Assembly (NCBI GenBank): GCA_000697335.1
Contig: JNEM01003723.1
Span: 1-12,877 of the forward strand
DNA: 12,877 nucleotides
DNA from: Conidiobolus incongruus B7586
Lineage: Eukaryota > Entomophthoromycota > Entomophthoromycetes > Entomophthorales > Conidiobolaceae
Direction of reading: 5' to 3'
Part shown: positions 1-9,734 of the stretch, in pieces
How positions within the stretch are numbered: the first letter of the stretch is position 1
Layout: every line of letters begins with the position of its first letter
Translations under genes and position numbers: made by a program
Notes under the pieces: model-generated
The model's input: the letters and a program-made list of their open reading frames with translations, nothing else
What the model was told of the DNA's origin: nothing
Database searches by the model: none

Positions 1-575
1 ATATTATATATATATTTTAAGAATATATATTTTCTTATTCATTATATATGTATATTTTTTCTGAAATTAATAATATATTTAAAAAATCAGAAATTGGAAA
101 AATTTTTATTTTTTTAATTTGAGGTAATAAATACATTTCAAACTAAATAAATTGAACTACCATTAGTTTCTTAATTTGATGGTAATTATTTTATAATATT
201 TTATTAATAAAGTTATATAAGTTTTTATAATCCTTAGCAAATTCATTCCTGATAGGATTAGATGGATCTTATACTAGTGACTGGTCAGAACTAAGCAAGG
301 GAATTCACTTAATAGTATAACCACCTATTCAAGGGATATATGAAAACTTAATGCCCATCAGTTACTTGATTAGTGACAAAAATTATAGATTTTGAAAATT
401 AGATATTTAAGGAATTATATAATTTAAATTAGAATATAAAACAGATAAACTTAGAAATGGCATATTAAAAAAATAATTTTACTTATTAATATTTAATAGG
501 TTGAATTAATAGCTATTGTTGTAAAACTTCATTGTTTACAGTTCTATCAGTTTTAGGATAGTGAAAATTATCATT
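1..575. other. AT-rich intergenic DNA
   Basis: No intact gene is visible. Most of the stretch is nearly pure A+T. The only island richer in G+C is 231-390, listed separately as a doubtful relic. Confidence 0.6.
231..390 (+). pseudogene. Possible unrecognised gene relic
   Basis: This patch has clearly more G+C than its surroundings. One plus-strand frame (231 to about 389) stays readable for about 52 codons with a single internal stop near 306. It includes a protein-like stretch, LIGLDGSYTSDWSELSKGI. I do not recognise the family. The reverse strand is interrupted more often. The composition and the long frame suggest a former exon, but chance cannot be excluded. Confidence 0.2.
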
Positions 576-579
576 GGGA

Positions 580-870
580 TTAGTGTTATATGAAGTCATT
601 CTTTTCAAAATAAAAACGCTGTTAAATGGTGTTATGAACTTGATTAAAAATAAGTATAAAAGCTAGAAGGGATCTGTCTTAATTGTTCAAATATAAAAAA
701 ATACTCTTATATTATAGAGAAACGCAGCTAAAATATTAGATGCTTTTATCAAAGCATTATCTATTAACATGAACATGCTTAAATGTATGACTCATAAATA
801 CAACAGTTATATTCAAACTATTTGTAATAATATATCTTGAGAATTCGCCCAAAAGTTTACATTTTGGTTA
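580..870 (-). repeat. Dispersed diverged repeat, copy A
   Basis: This DNA aligns with 9735-9985 in the same orientation. The best block is 740-815 against 9860-9935. It shares ATTATCTATTAA, GAACAT and TATGACTCAT at matching spacing, with roughly three quarters of the bases identical by eye. Flanks align less well, down to the GAAGTCATT shared at about 592 and 9741. The copies look like old duplicates of one gene segment rather than a mobile element, because no terminal repeats or target duplications are seen. Confidence 0.6.
787..795. promoter_or_regulatory. ATGACTCAT (bZIP-type palindrome), doubtful
   Basis: This is a perfect match to the fungal Gcn4-type bZIP site, and it is also present in copy B at 9907-9915. 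It more likely survives because it encoded Met-Ser-His on the minus strand of the ancestral gene than as a working control site. Confidence 0.1.
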
Positions 871-994
871 TATGAATTTTTAATTTAATTATCTTAATAT
901 TAATTTTAATATCAAAGTATAATTGATTATTAACTGCAAGTTCAATTTAGTATATAAGGGACCTTATTTTAGTAATTTCAGAGATTCTAACTTG

Positions 995-2849
995 AAAATC
1001 TTATAATTTGAATATATATGAATCATTTTATCTGGTAATTTATAATATAAATATTAATATAACGTTAAAATATTGATATAAGTTATTTATAATATTAAAG
1101 ATATTGGCCCAAAATGTATATATTAGTTATCACCATTTTAACTTCATTATTATATAAATCTTATTCAAAGTGACATATTGATAAAATTAATAAGATATTA
1201 TTATATTTTGCAAATTACAAAATATTATATATAAATGAATCAAATAGTTTTATTTGATAATATTTGATTTATTTTCATAGTTTAAAATAAATTGAAATAC
1301 AAATATACAATCATATTGTAATAAATAATTTTGATTCAATAAACAAAAATATAAAATATTTTCCATTTATGAAAAAAAATAATAATAATAAATTAATTAA
1401 ATTTGAAATATATATTCAAAAATATAAAGTGTAAATTTGATTGTATTGATTATTATCATTTATATTTTTTTATAAATAATAATCATTATATCTTAAAATA
1501 TATTTAAAAATTACATAATTTTTTGATAACTTTAATTATTAAAGTGAAAATATTATGTGAATCAATTGAGTAGACAAAGTTTTAGAATCCAAAAACTAAT
1601 ATATTGATTTTTATATCCATGATTATTTATAAGAATAATTTTTATAAACGTTATTCAAAATATCACGAAAATTGAATTTTTGGATTTTTTTCAATCATAT
1701 TGTAAGTAAATTTTTGATTTAAAATATTAAAATAATGTCTATTTGCTAACATCTAAAATGAACTTGAGTGTTAAAATATATTAAAAAAGTCCATTTATAG
1801 GATATATTCGAGTTGAGAGATTATAAATTTTTTTAGAAAGGATTATCAACTAATGGACGGTGATATAATAATATAATGGATTAATCATTTACCATCAAAT
1901 ATGAAAACTCATACATATATCTGAGTTTTTCCCATTATTAAAAAATTAATATAAATATATCTACAGGATCCATTATAGTCTTTTGAAAAATTTTGTTTTA
2001 ATTATTTTCAATATTGAAATTAATAATTATAACTTATTAAGAAAATAATCAATGATTTAATTAAATTACAAGTAGAATTTGAATATACCTGTATATTTGA
2101 TATTAAGCTGACAAATAAAAGGATAATAACATAATTATTAATATTAACTGAATCTGAAACAAGAAAGCCTAAACTTTAAAAAACATTCATAATCCAAAGT
2201 TGAAATAAAGTTCAGATAGTAAAAAAATTAGGAAAGTTTGTCACTCTATAATATACTCTAATTTAATTCTACTTGAACTAAAATCTTGATAGTTAAATTG
2301 ATTTGGTTTGAGGTTTAAAAATTATATAATTGTGATAGATTTTTTAGGAGAATTAATGAAATATTAAATAGTTTATAATCATTATTGTAAATACAATATT
2401 AAAGATATATTCAAAATTAATTATAAATTAAAGATAATAAAGGAATATAGTGGTAATATATATATTATTGGATATTTGTTAATTATTATAATCTTGTAAA
2501 TGAATTAATATAATTTATTAATTGTATAAATATTATAATGTTTATGGTTTCTATTTATGACAAATGTTAAGAATTTCAATAAAGAAATTGGTATCATTGA
2601 TGCTATATTATATTCCTAAAGCTACATAACTAACTATTAATAATTATTAAGTAGATCCTTAATCTTTACTCTTGATGCTTAATTTGCTCATTCCAGATTA
2701 ATTTTGTTTGATTGATTAATCCATGTCTTTTATGTTTACATATTGCAGGTAAAATAATATTACACTCGCAAATCTATAGTGTTTTAGGGAGTAATTTTCA
2801 TTATTTGTAAGTCCTTTTAATTTATAATGGATTGCTATCAATATATTTT
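995..2849. other. AT-rich intergenic DNA
   Basis: No intact gene or RNA is seen. A short stretch at 1065-1140 (GGCCCAAAATGTA and neighbours) loosely resembles 800-875 and may be a third fragment of the decayed receptor-like repeat. Another slightly richer patch, 2085-2280, gives broken plus-strand frames without a recognisable family. The last 200 bases would contain the dead promoter of the receptor pseudogene that follows. Confidence 0.5.
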
Positions 2850-3705
2850 TTGTTTATTTAGAGTTTTTAATACAACTCGCCCTCCTTTACCTGTAGTCAT
2901 CTAAACTATTATCATATATATATTTTCTGCTATGTCGGGTCTGACACTTATATATATTGATATTTAGAGTAAGATAATTTACATCGGATAAACTTGTTAT
3001 GTTCATTATTACTACCATTGACATATTGTGGAGTTCCAAGATGTTAGTATACGATATTATATTTATAATTAATGGTAGGGTTGTCTTAAAATCAGAAGGT
3101 ATGTTGTGTCAAGTGAATGCTTTGACAATTGACTCATCATTTAAAAGTGCGGTGTGTCGCTACTTTGGCATTAATTCGATTTGTGAATTGATGCTTGAAA
3201 ATTAATATCCACCCCGTATTCTGGTACTTTTTCATAGGTCTCAATATTTCTGTAAATGTGGCTCTCGGCATCTATTCAATTGTGACACGCTCTGTGAAGC
3301 AAAACGATTCTGGAGCGCATTGCATCCCATTTACGAATCCAGACCACATTGTTAAGGCATTGTCAGTCCTCGAAATTGTATATCTAAAATTGGCATCTTT
3401 AATAATACTCATATGTTATTTTGGTAGTACGATGTTCATCAGCCAATCGATCAGTAGGCCCATGAATGATGCTAAAATGAATAACAAAATTGAAGAAGTT
3501 GAGCTACTGCAAGCACAAACTCATCATCTTCGTCATTTTTTCACCATCACGATCATGTACCTTACTCATATTCTACCCATCGGTCATTGCGCACATTATT
3601 AAGAGATATTGAAAACCCCACACACTTTCGGAAGATCCTTTAATTATCACTTTTAGTCAATTCCTCAGTTTAATCATATTCTTACCATTCCTTTACAATC
3701 TTTAA
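2850..3705 (+). pseudogene. Rhodopsin-like G-protein-coupled receptor pseudogene
   Basis: All seven membrane segments can be read in order. The frame carrying 2999-3205 extends back to about 2850 and holds TM1 (about 2897-2975), TM2 (TSDKLVMFIITTIDIL, with the usual TM2 Asp) and TM3 beginning at the Cys of MLCQVNAL. The next frame (to 3602) holds TM4 (VFWYFFIGLNISVNVALGI), an extracellular loop with the partner Cys (SGAHCIPF), TM5, a charged third intracellular loop and the start of TM6. The third frame (3571-3702) completes TM6 and holds TM7, ending PFLY like the NPxxY motif. It is broken by in-frame stops at 2894, 2942, 2975 and 3610 and by frame changes near 3200 and 3570-3600, none explained by a plausible intron. 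In life it would have sat in the plasma membrane and signalled through G proteins; the ligand is unknown. Stops cluster at the 5' end while TM2-TM6 stay clean, so it died fairly recently. Confidence 0.7.
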
Positions 3706-3810
3706 CGAATGAAGAATTTTACAATTGCTTATAGGGAAAAAAACTAATAAAATCTTTGAAAAGTTGACAATTTTATGTTAATAATATTAATAAAAGATTG
3801 TTTAGTGAGT

Positions 3811-3831
3811 ATTATTATTATTATTATTATT
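3811..3831. repeat. (ATT)7 microsatellite
   Basis: A perfect trinucleotide run of 21 bases. A similar run occurs at 4331-4350. Confidence 0.95.
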
Positions 3832-4091
3832 TTATTAATTAATTTTTATTCTCAAATTTGTTTTTGTTTTACACTAAATTACCCATTCAATTGATTAGAT
3901 AGGATGAGAATATTTTTTTTCTAATAAATAATGATTTCATAATGATCATTTAATTTCATTATTTTAAGTAATTTTATAAAAGTTATTTTTATTATTAAAA
4001 ATTTATTAAGAAAAAAAATTATATATTAAATTAGTTTCATATCATTCTATTGATATTTGTTTTAAAAAAATTTAATTTTAAATTAAAATAC

Positions 4092-4109
4092 ATATATATA
4101 TATATATAT
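4092..4109. repeat. (AT)9 microsatellite
   Basis: A perfect dinucleotide run of 18 bases. Confidence 0.95.
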
Positions 4110-4330
4110 TAAAAAATTTTAATTATACATTATAAACTTATAAATCCTTGAGAATTAAATTACCTCTATCTGAATTTATTAAAAAAAATTTCACATAATA
4201 AAAAAATGAATAATTTCATTTCATTAAAAAAGTGATTACTCATTATTAAATATATGTTTTTGTTTTAATTAAATTAACAAAATTTTTTTTAAAAAAAATT
4301 TATAACGAATAAAATAAATTAAAATAGTTG

Positions 4331-4350
4331 TTATTATTATTATTATTATT
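4331..4350. repeat. (TTA)n microsatellite
   Basis: A perfect 20-base trinucleotide run of the same AAT/ATT class as 3811-3831. Confidence 0.95.
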
Positions 4351-4543
4351 GATAATTTAATATAAAAAATTTTAATGATGACGAAAATATATTAAATAAA
4401 AAATTTTTTATTTACAAAATTATCAGTTGACAAAGGGATTTTCATTAGAATGAAATGATTAATTAAGATCCCTCAAGATGTACTGATAACTAATGATTTC
4501 GTGCTAATTTTAAGTTGGGTTTTTCCAATTGGTCCATTTGGAA

Positions 4544-5614
4544 TCATGTAGGATTTAGACATTTAGTGCGATTGTAGAAATCCCCATTAATGATGTTAGC
4601 TTGTGGTGGATTGCTGTTACAATGGGAGCGTGTGGCGACCCCGAGATCAGCTGTTGACATCCACGCTTTTCTGGGATTTAAAGAGTGCGTGGATGTAGTT
4701 TTCTTCAGAGTGTGCTTGAGAGTGGAGATCAATTTGGATTTTTGGAACTTGGTCTGGATATTGTGCTGATGGGGAGAATTGAGGTTGATGGTGGTCCTGT
4801 TGTGTTTGCGGAGTGTCGAGCTTCTCAAGCTGAATGTGGAACTGGATGCGGTTGGGGATGAAAAGAAGGGTTGCGATGATTGTGTTGACATCATGGAACT
4901 TTCATTCATCCAATCGAGGTTCTCGCATTGGGAGGTCACCTCGAAATGGGAGCGATCTTTGCGCTTGAATAGACCGAGACTCCACTTGGAGAAAGATCTG
5001 GAAATTGCTCTGGGTTCCTCCGAGATGACAATAAGCATGCTCTTAGGTCTCTGCACTGATTTGTCAGAGGGCTCGTTGGGTGTAAAGATATTAGGGAATT
5101 GTCTCAAATTTTTGTGAAATTTCCCTGAAAAGGAATGTTTTGTATTTAATCTAGAATTGGACGAATTTGTACGACTGTTCATAAGTTTCAATCGTAAATC
5201 AGGATGGGAAGATACGTCAAATATGAGATAAAATTTGGTACCAGTTTCAAACCACTGAGTGAGTTGAATGTGATCGAAATCTCTCTTTAATATTGTGTTA
5301 TAGTGAATGCTGCTCGGTGCATACAGTTCCCAGGGCGATTTTTTGTCGTTGTTATTGATAGAGTTTTGTGCATTTAATTTGATTGTCAAATCACTCAATT
5401 CATGAAGTTCCTTTCTGACCAAATCAACTATATAAGGGTCTCGATGTTTTGTCACGGTACGGATAGCTACCAATTGACCATTATTTTCCCTTTCGGCTAG
5501 CACCACCCTGTTGAAAGCATCCAATTTATCAATCTTCTCAATGGGTCTGAACTCTCTATAAAGGTTTTTGATATCGATATGATCTTTATACTGATTAACT
5601 ATTTTAGCTAACAT
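4544..5614 (-). CDS. Kinase N-lobe-only pseudokinase with Ser-rich tail
   Basis: An intact 356-codon frame with much higher G+C than its flanks. Residues 13-76 follow a kinase N-lobe. The glycine loop is degenerate (IEKIDKLDAFNRVVLAE, glycines lost), VAIK reads VAIR (Arg52), and a helix-C-like VRKELHEL carries Glu69. After an insert (about 77-112) comes LTQWFETGTKFYLIFDV (118-134), matching the beta4-beta5/hinge of fungal CaMK-type kinases. There the fold stops: no HRD, DFG or APE follows. Residues 147-356 are basic and Ser/Thr-rich, probably disordered, with R-x-x-S motifs at 189-192, 202-205 and 206-209. With Lys replaced and no C-lobe it cannot be an active kinase. It may act as a scaffold or decoy for a kinase partner, which is inference. 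No introns are evident. The ATG lies 12 codons before the domain, and a 5'-untranslated intron is possible in the AT-rich DNA just upstream. The alternative is a young pseudogene that happens to keep its frame. Confidence 0.7.
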   Translation of the reverse strand: MLAKIVNQYKDHIDIKNLYREFRPIEKIDKLDAFNRVVLAERENNGQLVAIRTVTKHRDPYIVDLVRKELHELSDLTIKLNAQNSINNNDKKSPWELYAPSSIHYNTILKRDFDHIQLTQWFETGTKFYLIFDVSSHPDLRLKLMNSRTNSSNSRLNTKHSFSGKFHKNLRQFPNIFTPNEPSDKSVQRPKSMLIVISEEPRAISRSFSKWSLGLFKRKDRSHFEVTSQCENLDWMNESSMMSTQSSQPFFSSPTASSSTFSLRSSTLRKHNRTTINLNSPHQHNIQTKFQKSKLISTLKHTLKKTTSTHSLNPRKAWMSTADLGVATRSHCNSNPPQANIINGDFYNRTKCLNPT

Positions 5615-5875
5615 TATAAAGAACTATAATATTTTATTAAATAATAAACAAAACAAATTATAATATAACTTATATTAAATTTATGGAGATCAGTTATGAT
5701 TAAAGATATATATAAATTTAATAAAATAAAAAATTTTATAATGAATTGCGAGATGAACTTGATATTTATAGCGAATGAGATTAATTTAATGATGGGTGGA
5801 TATTTTTGAAGTGATGAGTTCATTAAACTGATTTATCTCAAAAAAGTGAATTCGGTTGGTGGTTAATCAGAATTT
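5615..5875 (-). promoter_or_regulatory. Leader and proximal promoter of the kinase-like gene
   Basis: On the gene strand, 5755-5823 is rich in C and T (CATCACTTC, CCACCCATC), as often seen around fungal transcription starts. It is followed by an AT-rich stretch to the ATG at 5614. A small open frame at 5823-5614 ends overlapping the ATG and is more likely leader than protein. Confidence 0.3.
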
Positions 5876-5880
5876 AGTTT

Positions 5881-5889
5881 TGATTGGCT
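5881..5889 (-). promoter_or_regulatory. CCAAT box (HAP/NF-Y consensus)
   Basis: The minus strand reads AGCCAATCA, a perfect RRCCAATCA match, about 267 bases upstream of the kinase-like start and in its sense direction. The continuation CCAATCAAAACT is shared with the element before the OTU gene at 12030-12041. No binding evidence exists. Confidence 0.4.
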
Positions 5890-6449
5890 GATTTAGTAGC
5901 TAATTATTGAGTTTTTTTACTTATCGTAAGGCAGTTTTCTCGTTTAACCCTTTGTTAAACTCAATTCACCTTTTATGATAATAATAATAATGTGTTCATC
6001 ATCATATATTAATTGTTTTTAATAATGAAAAAATATCTTGTGACAATAAACATATTTCATTTAAAGATTGATAATTTTCTTATTTGACCAATTTTGAACT
6101 ACCAATAATTTTATTAAAAAATAAATTGAAGTTGATTATTTTGAGTCACCACAGCATAAGTTATGTTAAACTATCTACTTAACTAATTAATCAGATACAA
6201 TTTTATGTTAAAATGATATAGTTTTATAATTAAGCATTTAAAATTATTCATGAATACTTTATCTATACTTTATCTATTGATTTTTAAAGTAATACAAATA
6301 TATGATAATTATTATTTGAGTTTGAGTTATTATTCAACAAATTAATTATAAGTGCTTGAAATAATCTTTTGAAATGTTAAATAATATTGGTATTTGAATC
6401 AAACCAAGAACATATAGGGAATAAAATTTGAAAGAAAATCCCGCACATA
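5890..6449. other. AT-rich intergenic DNA
   Basis: No gene is recognised. A single TGAGTCA (6142-6148) matches a bZIP site but lies next to no identifiable start. A short (ATA)n run occupies 5978-5991. Confidence 0.5.
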
Positions 6450-6750
6450 TTTTATGGTTACCCAAAAACTTTAAATTTTGCTAATAGCCCAATTGTCAAA
6501 TTATCAAAAGTTGTTTTGATACAACTTGAGAAGTGACGTTGTACCGAATACAAACCCCATCTTCCCTTCAGCATTTGAGAGATGGATTCGGTAAAATATT
6601 TGGGGTAAGTTGCTGTCATTTCTGCTTTTCTTGAATGTGCTTTAATGATTGGGTGCCACAATAGCATTTATCCACTTGTCATATTCGTTTGGTTGTATCA
6701 AATTGGAAGCTATCCATACTACTGTAAAAAGCGCTGAATTTACTTATTGA
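6450..6750 (-). pseudogene. Unrecognised gene relic
   Basis: A sharply bounded island of higher G+C. On the minus strand one frame reads from 6743 to 6507 with a single internal stop (6644-6642). It gives protein-like segments such as FTVVWIASNLIQPNEYDKW and FYRIHLSNAEGKMGFVFGTT. A second minus frame, 6667-6458, is open for 69 codons from an ATG. On the plus strand a possible intron (GTAAGT at 6605, CTTTAAT, AATAG ending 6664, 60 bases) would join a short exon to a hydrophobic one, so the coding strand is uncertain. I recognise no family. Either a decayed gene or fragments of a small gene with introns is possible. Confidence 0.3.
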
Positions 6751-6759
6751 AAAGGTTTA

Positions 6760-9734
6760 AAATCAACCTACCAATTAAGTTTTAATATTAAATATAGAGT
6801 TCAAGTAGTGATCAATAGTTTATTTTACAATGAATTATTTGAAACTTATTAAGTTCAAAGGTGAATTATCAGAATTATGATTAAAGTAGAGATAATCTTT
6901 GGTGAATCACTAATTATTTTGGCTTAATGATAACCCAAATAATTCTTTGAAATCTTTAGAAATAAAAGAAACTTACAAGAGCTGACATCTACTTCATTGT
7001 TGAGAAAATAATATTTCATTTAACCAAGGAATTTTTTGTGTTAAACTTTTAACAACTTAAAACCAACAATAAGAAAATCTTAAATGAATTTGAATTATTA
7101 TATTTTACTATTTTTAATTTTATTAATATAATTTATTACATCATTGTTACTTATTTTAATTTTATTATATAATTTTTTATTGTTTAGGAAATACTTTTTA
7201 TTAATATTAATATACACTATGTAAAATTCTTTTCAGTTATTGGAATTATTAGGATATTAAAACGTTAATTATATTCTTAAATCAAAGGTATATGTCTTAA
7301 ATAAATAAACATACGATATCTTTTAAATTATTTAGTTTAATTTATAAACTATATCCATATAAATGCTATAGACTATATTTTAGCATATATTTCACTTGAA
7401 ATTAATATATAAAAAGAGAAAAAAATTTGAGGGAATGTTAAATTATTGGAATATTTTATAAAATTTATGGTAAATGTACAATTCGAAATTTGACTCAATT
7501 TTTACTTAATATTAATGAATAAAATTATCAAGAGATGGAGAATATACTCAGCTCAAGAAATAAGATAAAACCCTATATTTCAAATATAATATATCTCAAT
7601 TTGCTCTAGAATTTTAAGTTTTGTTTTAATACTGAATTTATATCAATTAATTTATAATAATTCATTTTTTCAAATTGAAATTGGTGCAAAATTTTTCACA
7701 CTAATTTTCTCATTAATTATCATTTTTTGATTAAGAAATTGACAATTATTGAAAATTAATTCAAAATGTAAATTTGTATATAAATCTTATTAAATGGCTA
7801 TATCTCAGAATAAATAATACACAAACAAAAAAATCAATTTTTTAACATATCAAGGATAGTGAACTTTTAAGTTTCAAAAAATTAATCAATTTTTTTTGCA
7901 TTTTAATGGTTTAATATTTTGACAATAAAGAATCAATAAATTATTAAAAATAACAATAATTAATTAATTGAATCAAGTAAATTATGTTAAGTATAATTTG
8001 AAATGACTGTTTTTTCAAAAGGCAAATAATAAAATTCTACTAAATGTCATAGTTTTGATGAGACATTAACCTTAATAGAAATGATATTAAATTCATCTTT
8101 AAAAAACATTGTATGATTAGATTTATTCTTGGAAAATTCATTATTACATTTTTATTAAAATTCAATATATAAGTTCATTTTATAGATAACATATTCTATC
8201 AATATAATAATTGAATTAGTATTTGAATAAATAAATTCAGATATATTACAAGATACAACCTGAGAAAAAAGTAATAAAATTTCTGGTAAAGGTTATATTG
8301 TTAATGAGATTAAATTATAAATTTATTAATAGTAATATTTAATATTGATAAATTTGAAATACAGATGAGCGTATTTAAATATACAGGAAATTGATAGATG
8401 AAATACAAGTAAAAATTAATGATTAATTAGACAAAACAATCCAAATAATTTTCATGTCTCTATTATAAGTTATCCAACAATAATCATGTATCATACCTTC
8501 ATTAAATTCCACAATTCTTTCATTAGAATAATATCATTATTTTTATATAGTAATAATATTAATAATATAATTTTAATCAAAAATAGCCAAATTATAAATT
8601 ATTATAACGAATTCAATCTGTGTATTTAAGCAGAGTTATTGGTAATATTCATTGTATTTTATATTTTTTACTATAATCTTTAATGATTAATGATGCTTTA
8701 TATATATTTATTAATTGATATGATTATGCTGATTGGCTAGAATAATGAATTTATTTTATTAGATTTGATACAATAATTCAATATATATTGCTTAAGTTAC
8801 AAATAATTATATACGTTTATATTATTGGGTATTCTTGTTTAAAGTATATAAATAAAATTCGAATCGATAAAAATATCTAATTAATATTTTATATAATATA
8901 ATTGTTATTACTAATGATGAAAAATTCACTAAAATGTCCAAATTCAGAATGATATTCAACTTAATTTCATTTATATCGTTGAGTTTAAAAAATTTCAACT
9001 TTAATTAAATAATTACTCATAAGTATTGACAAACAATAGTATATCTCAAACATACAATATTTAATTTTAGATTTATTAAAAATATTGAATAATAATGTAA
9101 ATAATTAATTGTTTACAATATCTTGTACATTATCAGAATAACATTTGATGTAAACTTGAAATGTTATTTTATTAAATTTTTTATATTCGTAGAAATTGTG
9201 AATAGATCAAAATTAATCATATCATTCCATATATAATATTTCTGTTTAGTACAGATAATTGGAATGTTAATTTTTCAATATTTTATATCTAAAGATCACT
9301 TGGACAATTATATTACCTTATCATCTGTTTAAATTATTTTTATTAAATGTTTAATAATTTTCAAAATTGATTAATACAAATTTTAATAAAATCAAGTATA
9401 TAATAAAATTTAATAATTGGTATGAAAATATAAATCTAGATAACTTTTTTAATATAAAAACAAGTGAGTATATATCATATTAAAAAATTTGATTAGTCAT
9501 AAATTATTCTCTATTGAAATTATTATATGGTAAATTAATATAAATATCAATTACTATAAAAAATCTACTGTTTTTTGAAAATTAGAATATTGAAATGAAT
9601 TTAAATTTATGTTAGATAAATTAATAATATGGATGGTCAAATTCATATATATATATATATATATATATTATAAAACCACATAGTTTATAGTCCCATATAT
9701 TTCAAACTGGCTGAGTTTTATATTTAAGTTTATA
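6760..9734. other. Gene desert, extremely AT-rich
   Basis: Apart from a slightly richer edge at 6780-7080, no long frame, RNA gene or mobile element is recognised. Every frame is closed repeatedly by TAA. A perfect CCAAT consensus on the minus strand (8730-8738, AGCCAATCA) stands alone here with no gene next to it. Confidence 0.6.
9645..9668. repeat. (AT)12 microsatellite
   Basis: A perfect 24-base dinucleotide run close to the edge of receptor-like relic copy B. Confidence 0.95.

Larger units (their letters stand above)
576..948 (-). pseudogene. Decayed receptor-like (7TM) relic, copy A
   Basis: On the minus strand one frame reads from about 948 to 760. It gives a hydrophobic segment (LNLQLIINYTLILKLIL, like TM2), several stops, then Cys at 861-859 followed by KLLGEFSRYIITNSLNIT and MSH. 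The Cys lies about 25 residues before the place where a class A receptor carries its DRY motif, as expected for TM3. A second frame continues (791-690, then 662-576) with further hydrophobic stretches such as LLYLFLIKFITPFNSVFI. At least three in-frame stops and one frame change make it dead. A similar DNA segment, copy B, lies at 9735-9985 in the same orientation. Calling it a relic of the same receptor family as 2850-3705 is an inference from topology, not from close sequence identity. Confidence 0.4.
3706..4543. other. AT-rich spacer between convergent genes
   Basis: This spacer lies between the 3' end of the plus-strand receptor pseudogene and the 3' end of the minus-strand kinase-like gene. 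It is made of A/T runs and three simple repeats (3811-3831, 4092-4109, 4331-4350). An AATAAA on the minus strand at 4407-4412, 132 bases past the kinase-like stop, is a possible polyadenylation signal but is expected by chance in such DNA. Confidence 0.6.

Noticed and set aside
2085-2280. Plus-strand patch resembling a receptor third loop and TM6
   Set aside because: Too many stops and no flanking membrane segments in order; similarity is only in general composition.
2807-2861. Possible 55-base intron (GTAAGT to TTTAG) before the receptor pseudogene
   Set aside because: The size fits, but TM1 and TM2 read better in one continuous frame downstream, and the exon it would create has no clear match. 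GTAAGT occurs about as often as chance predicts here.
4407-4412. AATAAA polyadenylation signals after both genes (also 10570-10575)
   Set aside because: Correctly placed but expected about every few hundred bases in this composition, so not listed as features.
4779-5117. Plus-strand open frame of 112 codons
   Set aside because: It lies entirely antisense to the kinase-like gene; its openness follows from that gene's codon use and composition.
5614-5823. Small minus-strand open frame of 69 codons
   Set aside because: Ile/Phe/Tyr-rich translation typical of AT-rich DNA, ending on the next gene's ATG; better explained as leader.
6971-6982. Possible start exon on the minus strand (ATGTCAGCTCTT followed by GTAAGT)
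   Set aside because: It resembles the OTU gene start, but no acceptor within 50-60 bases leads to a readable exon; such donor words are expected by chance.
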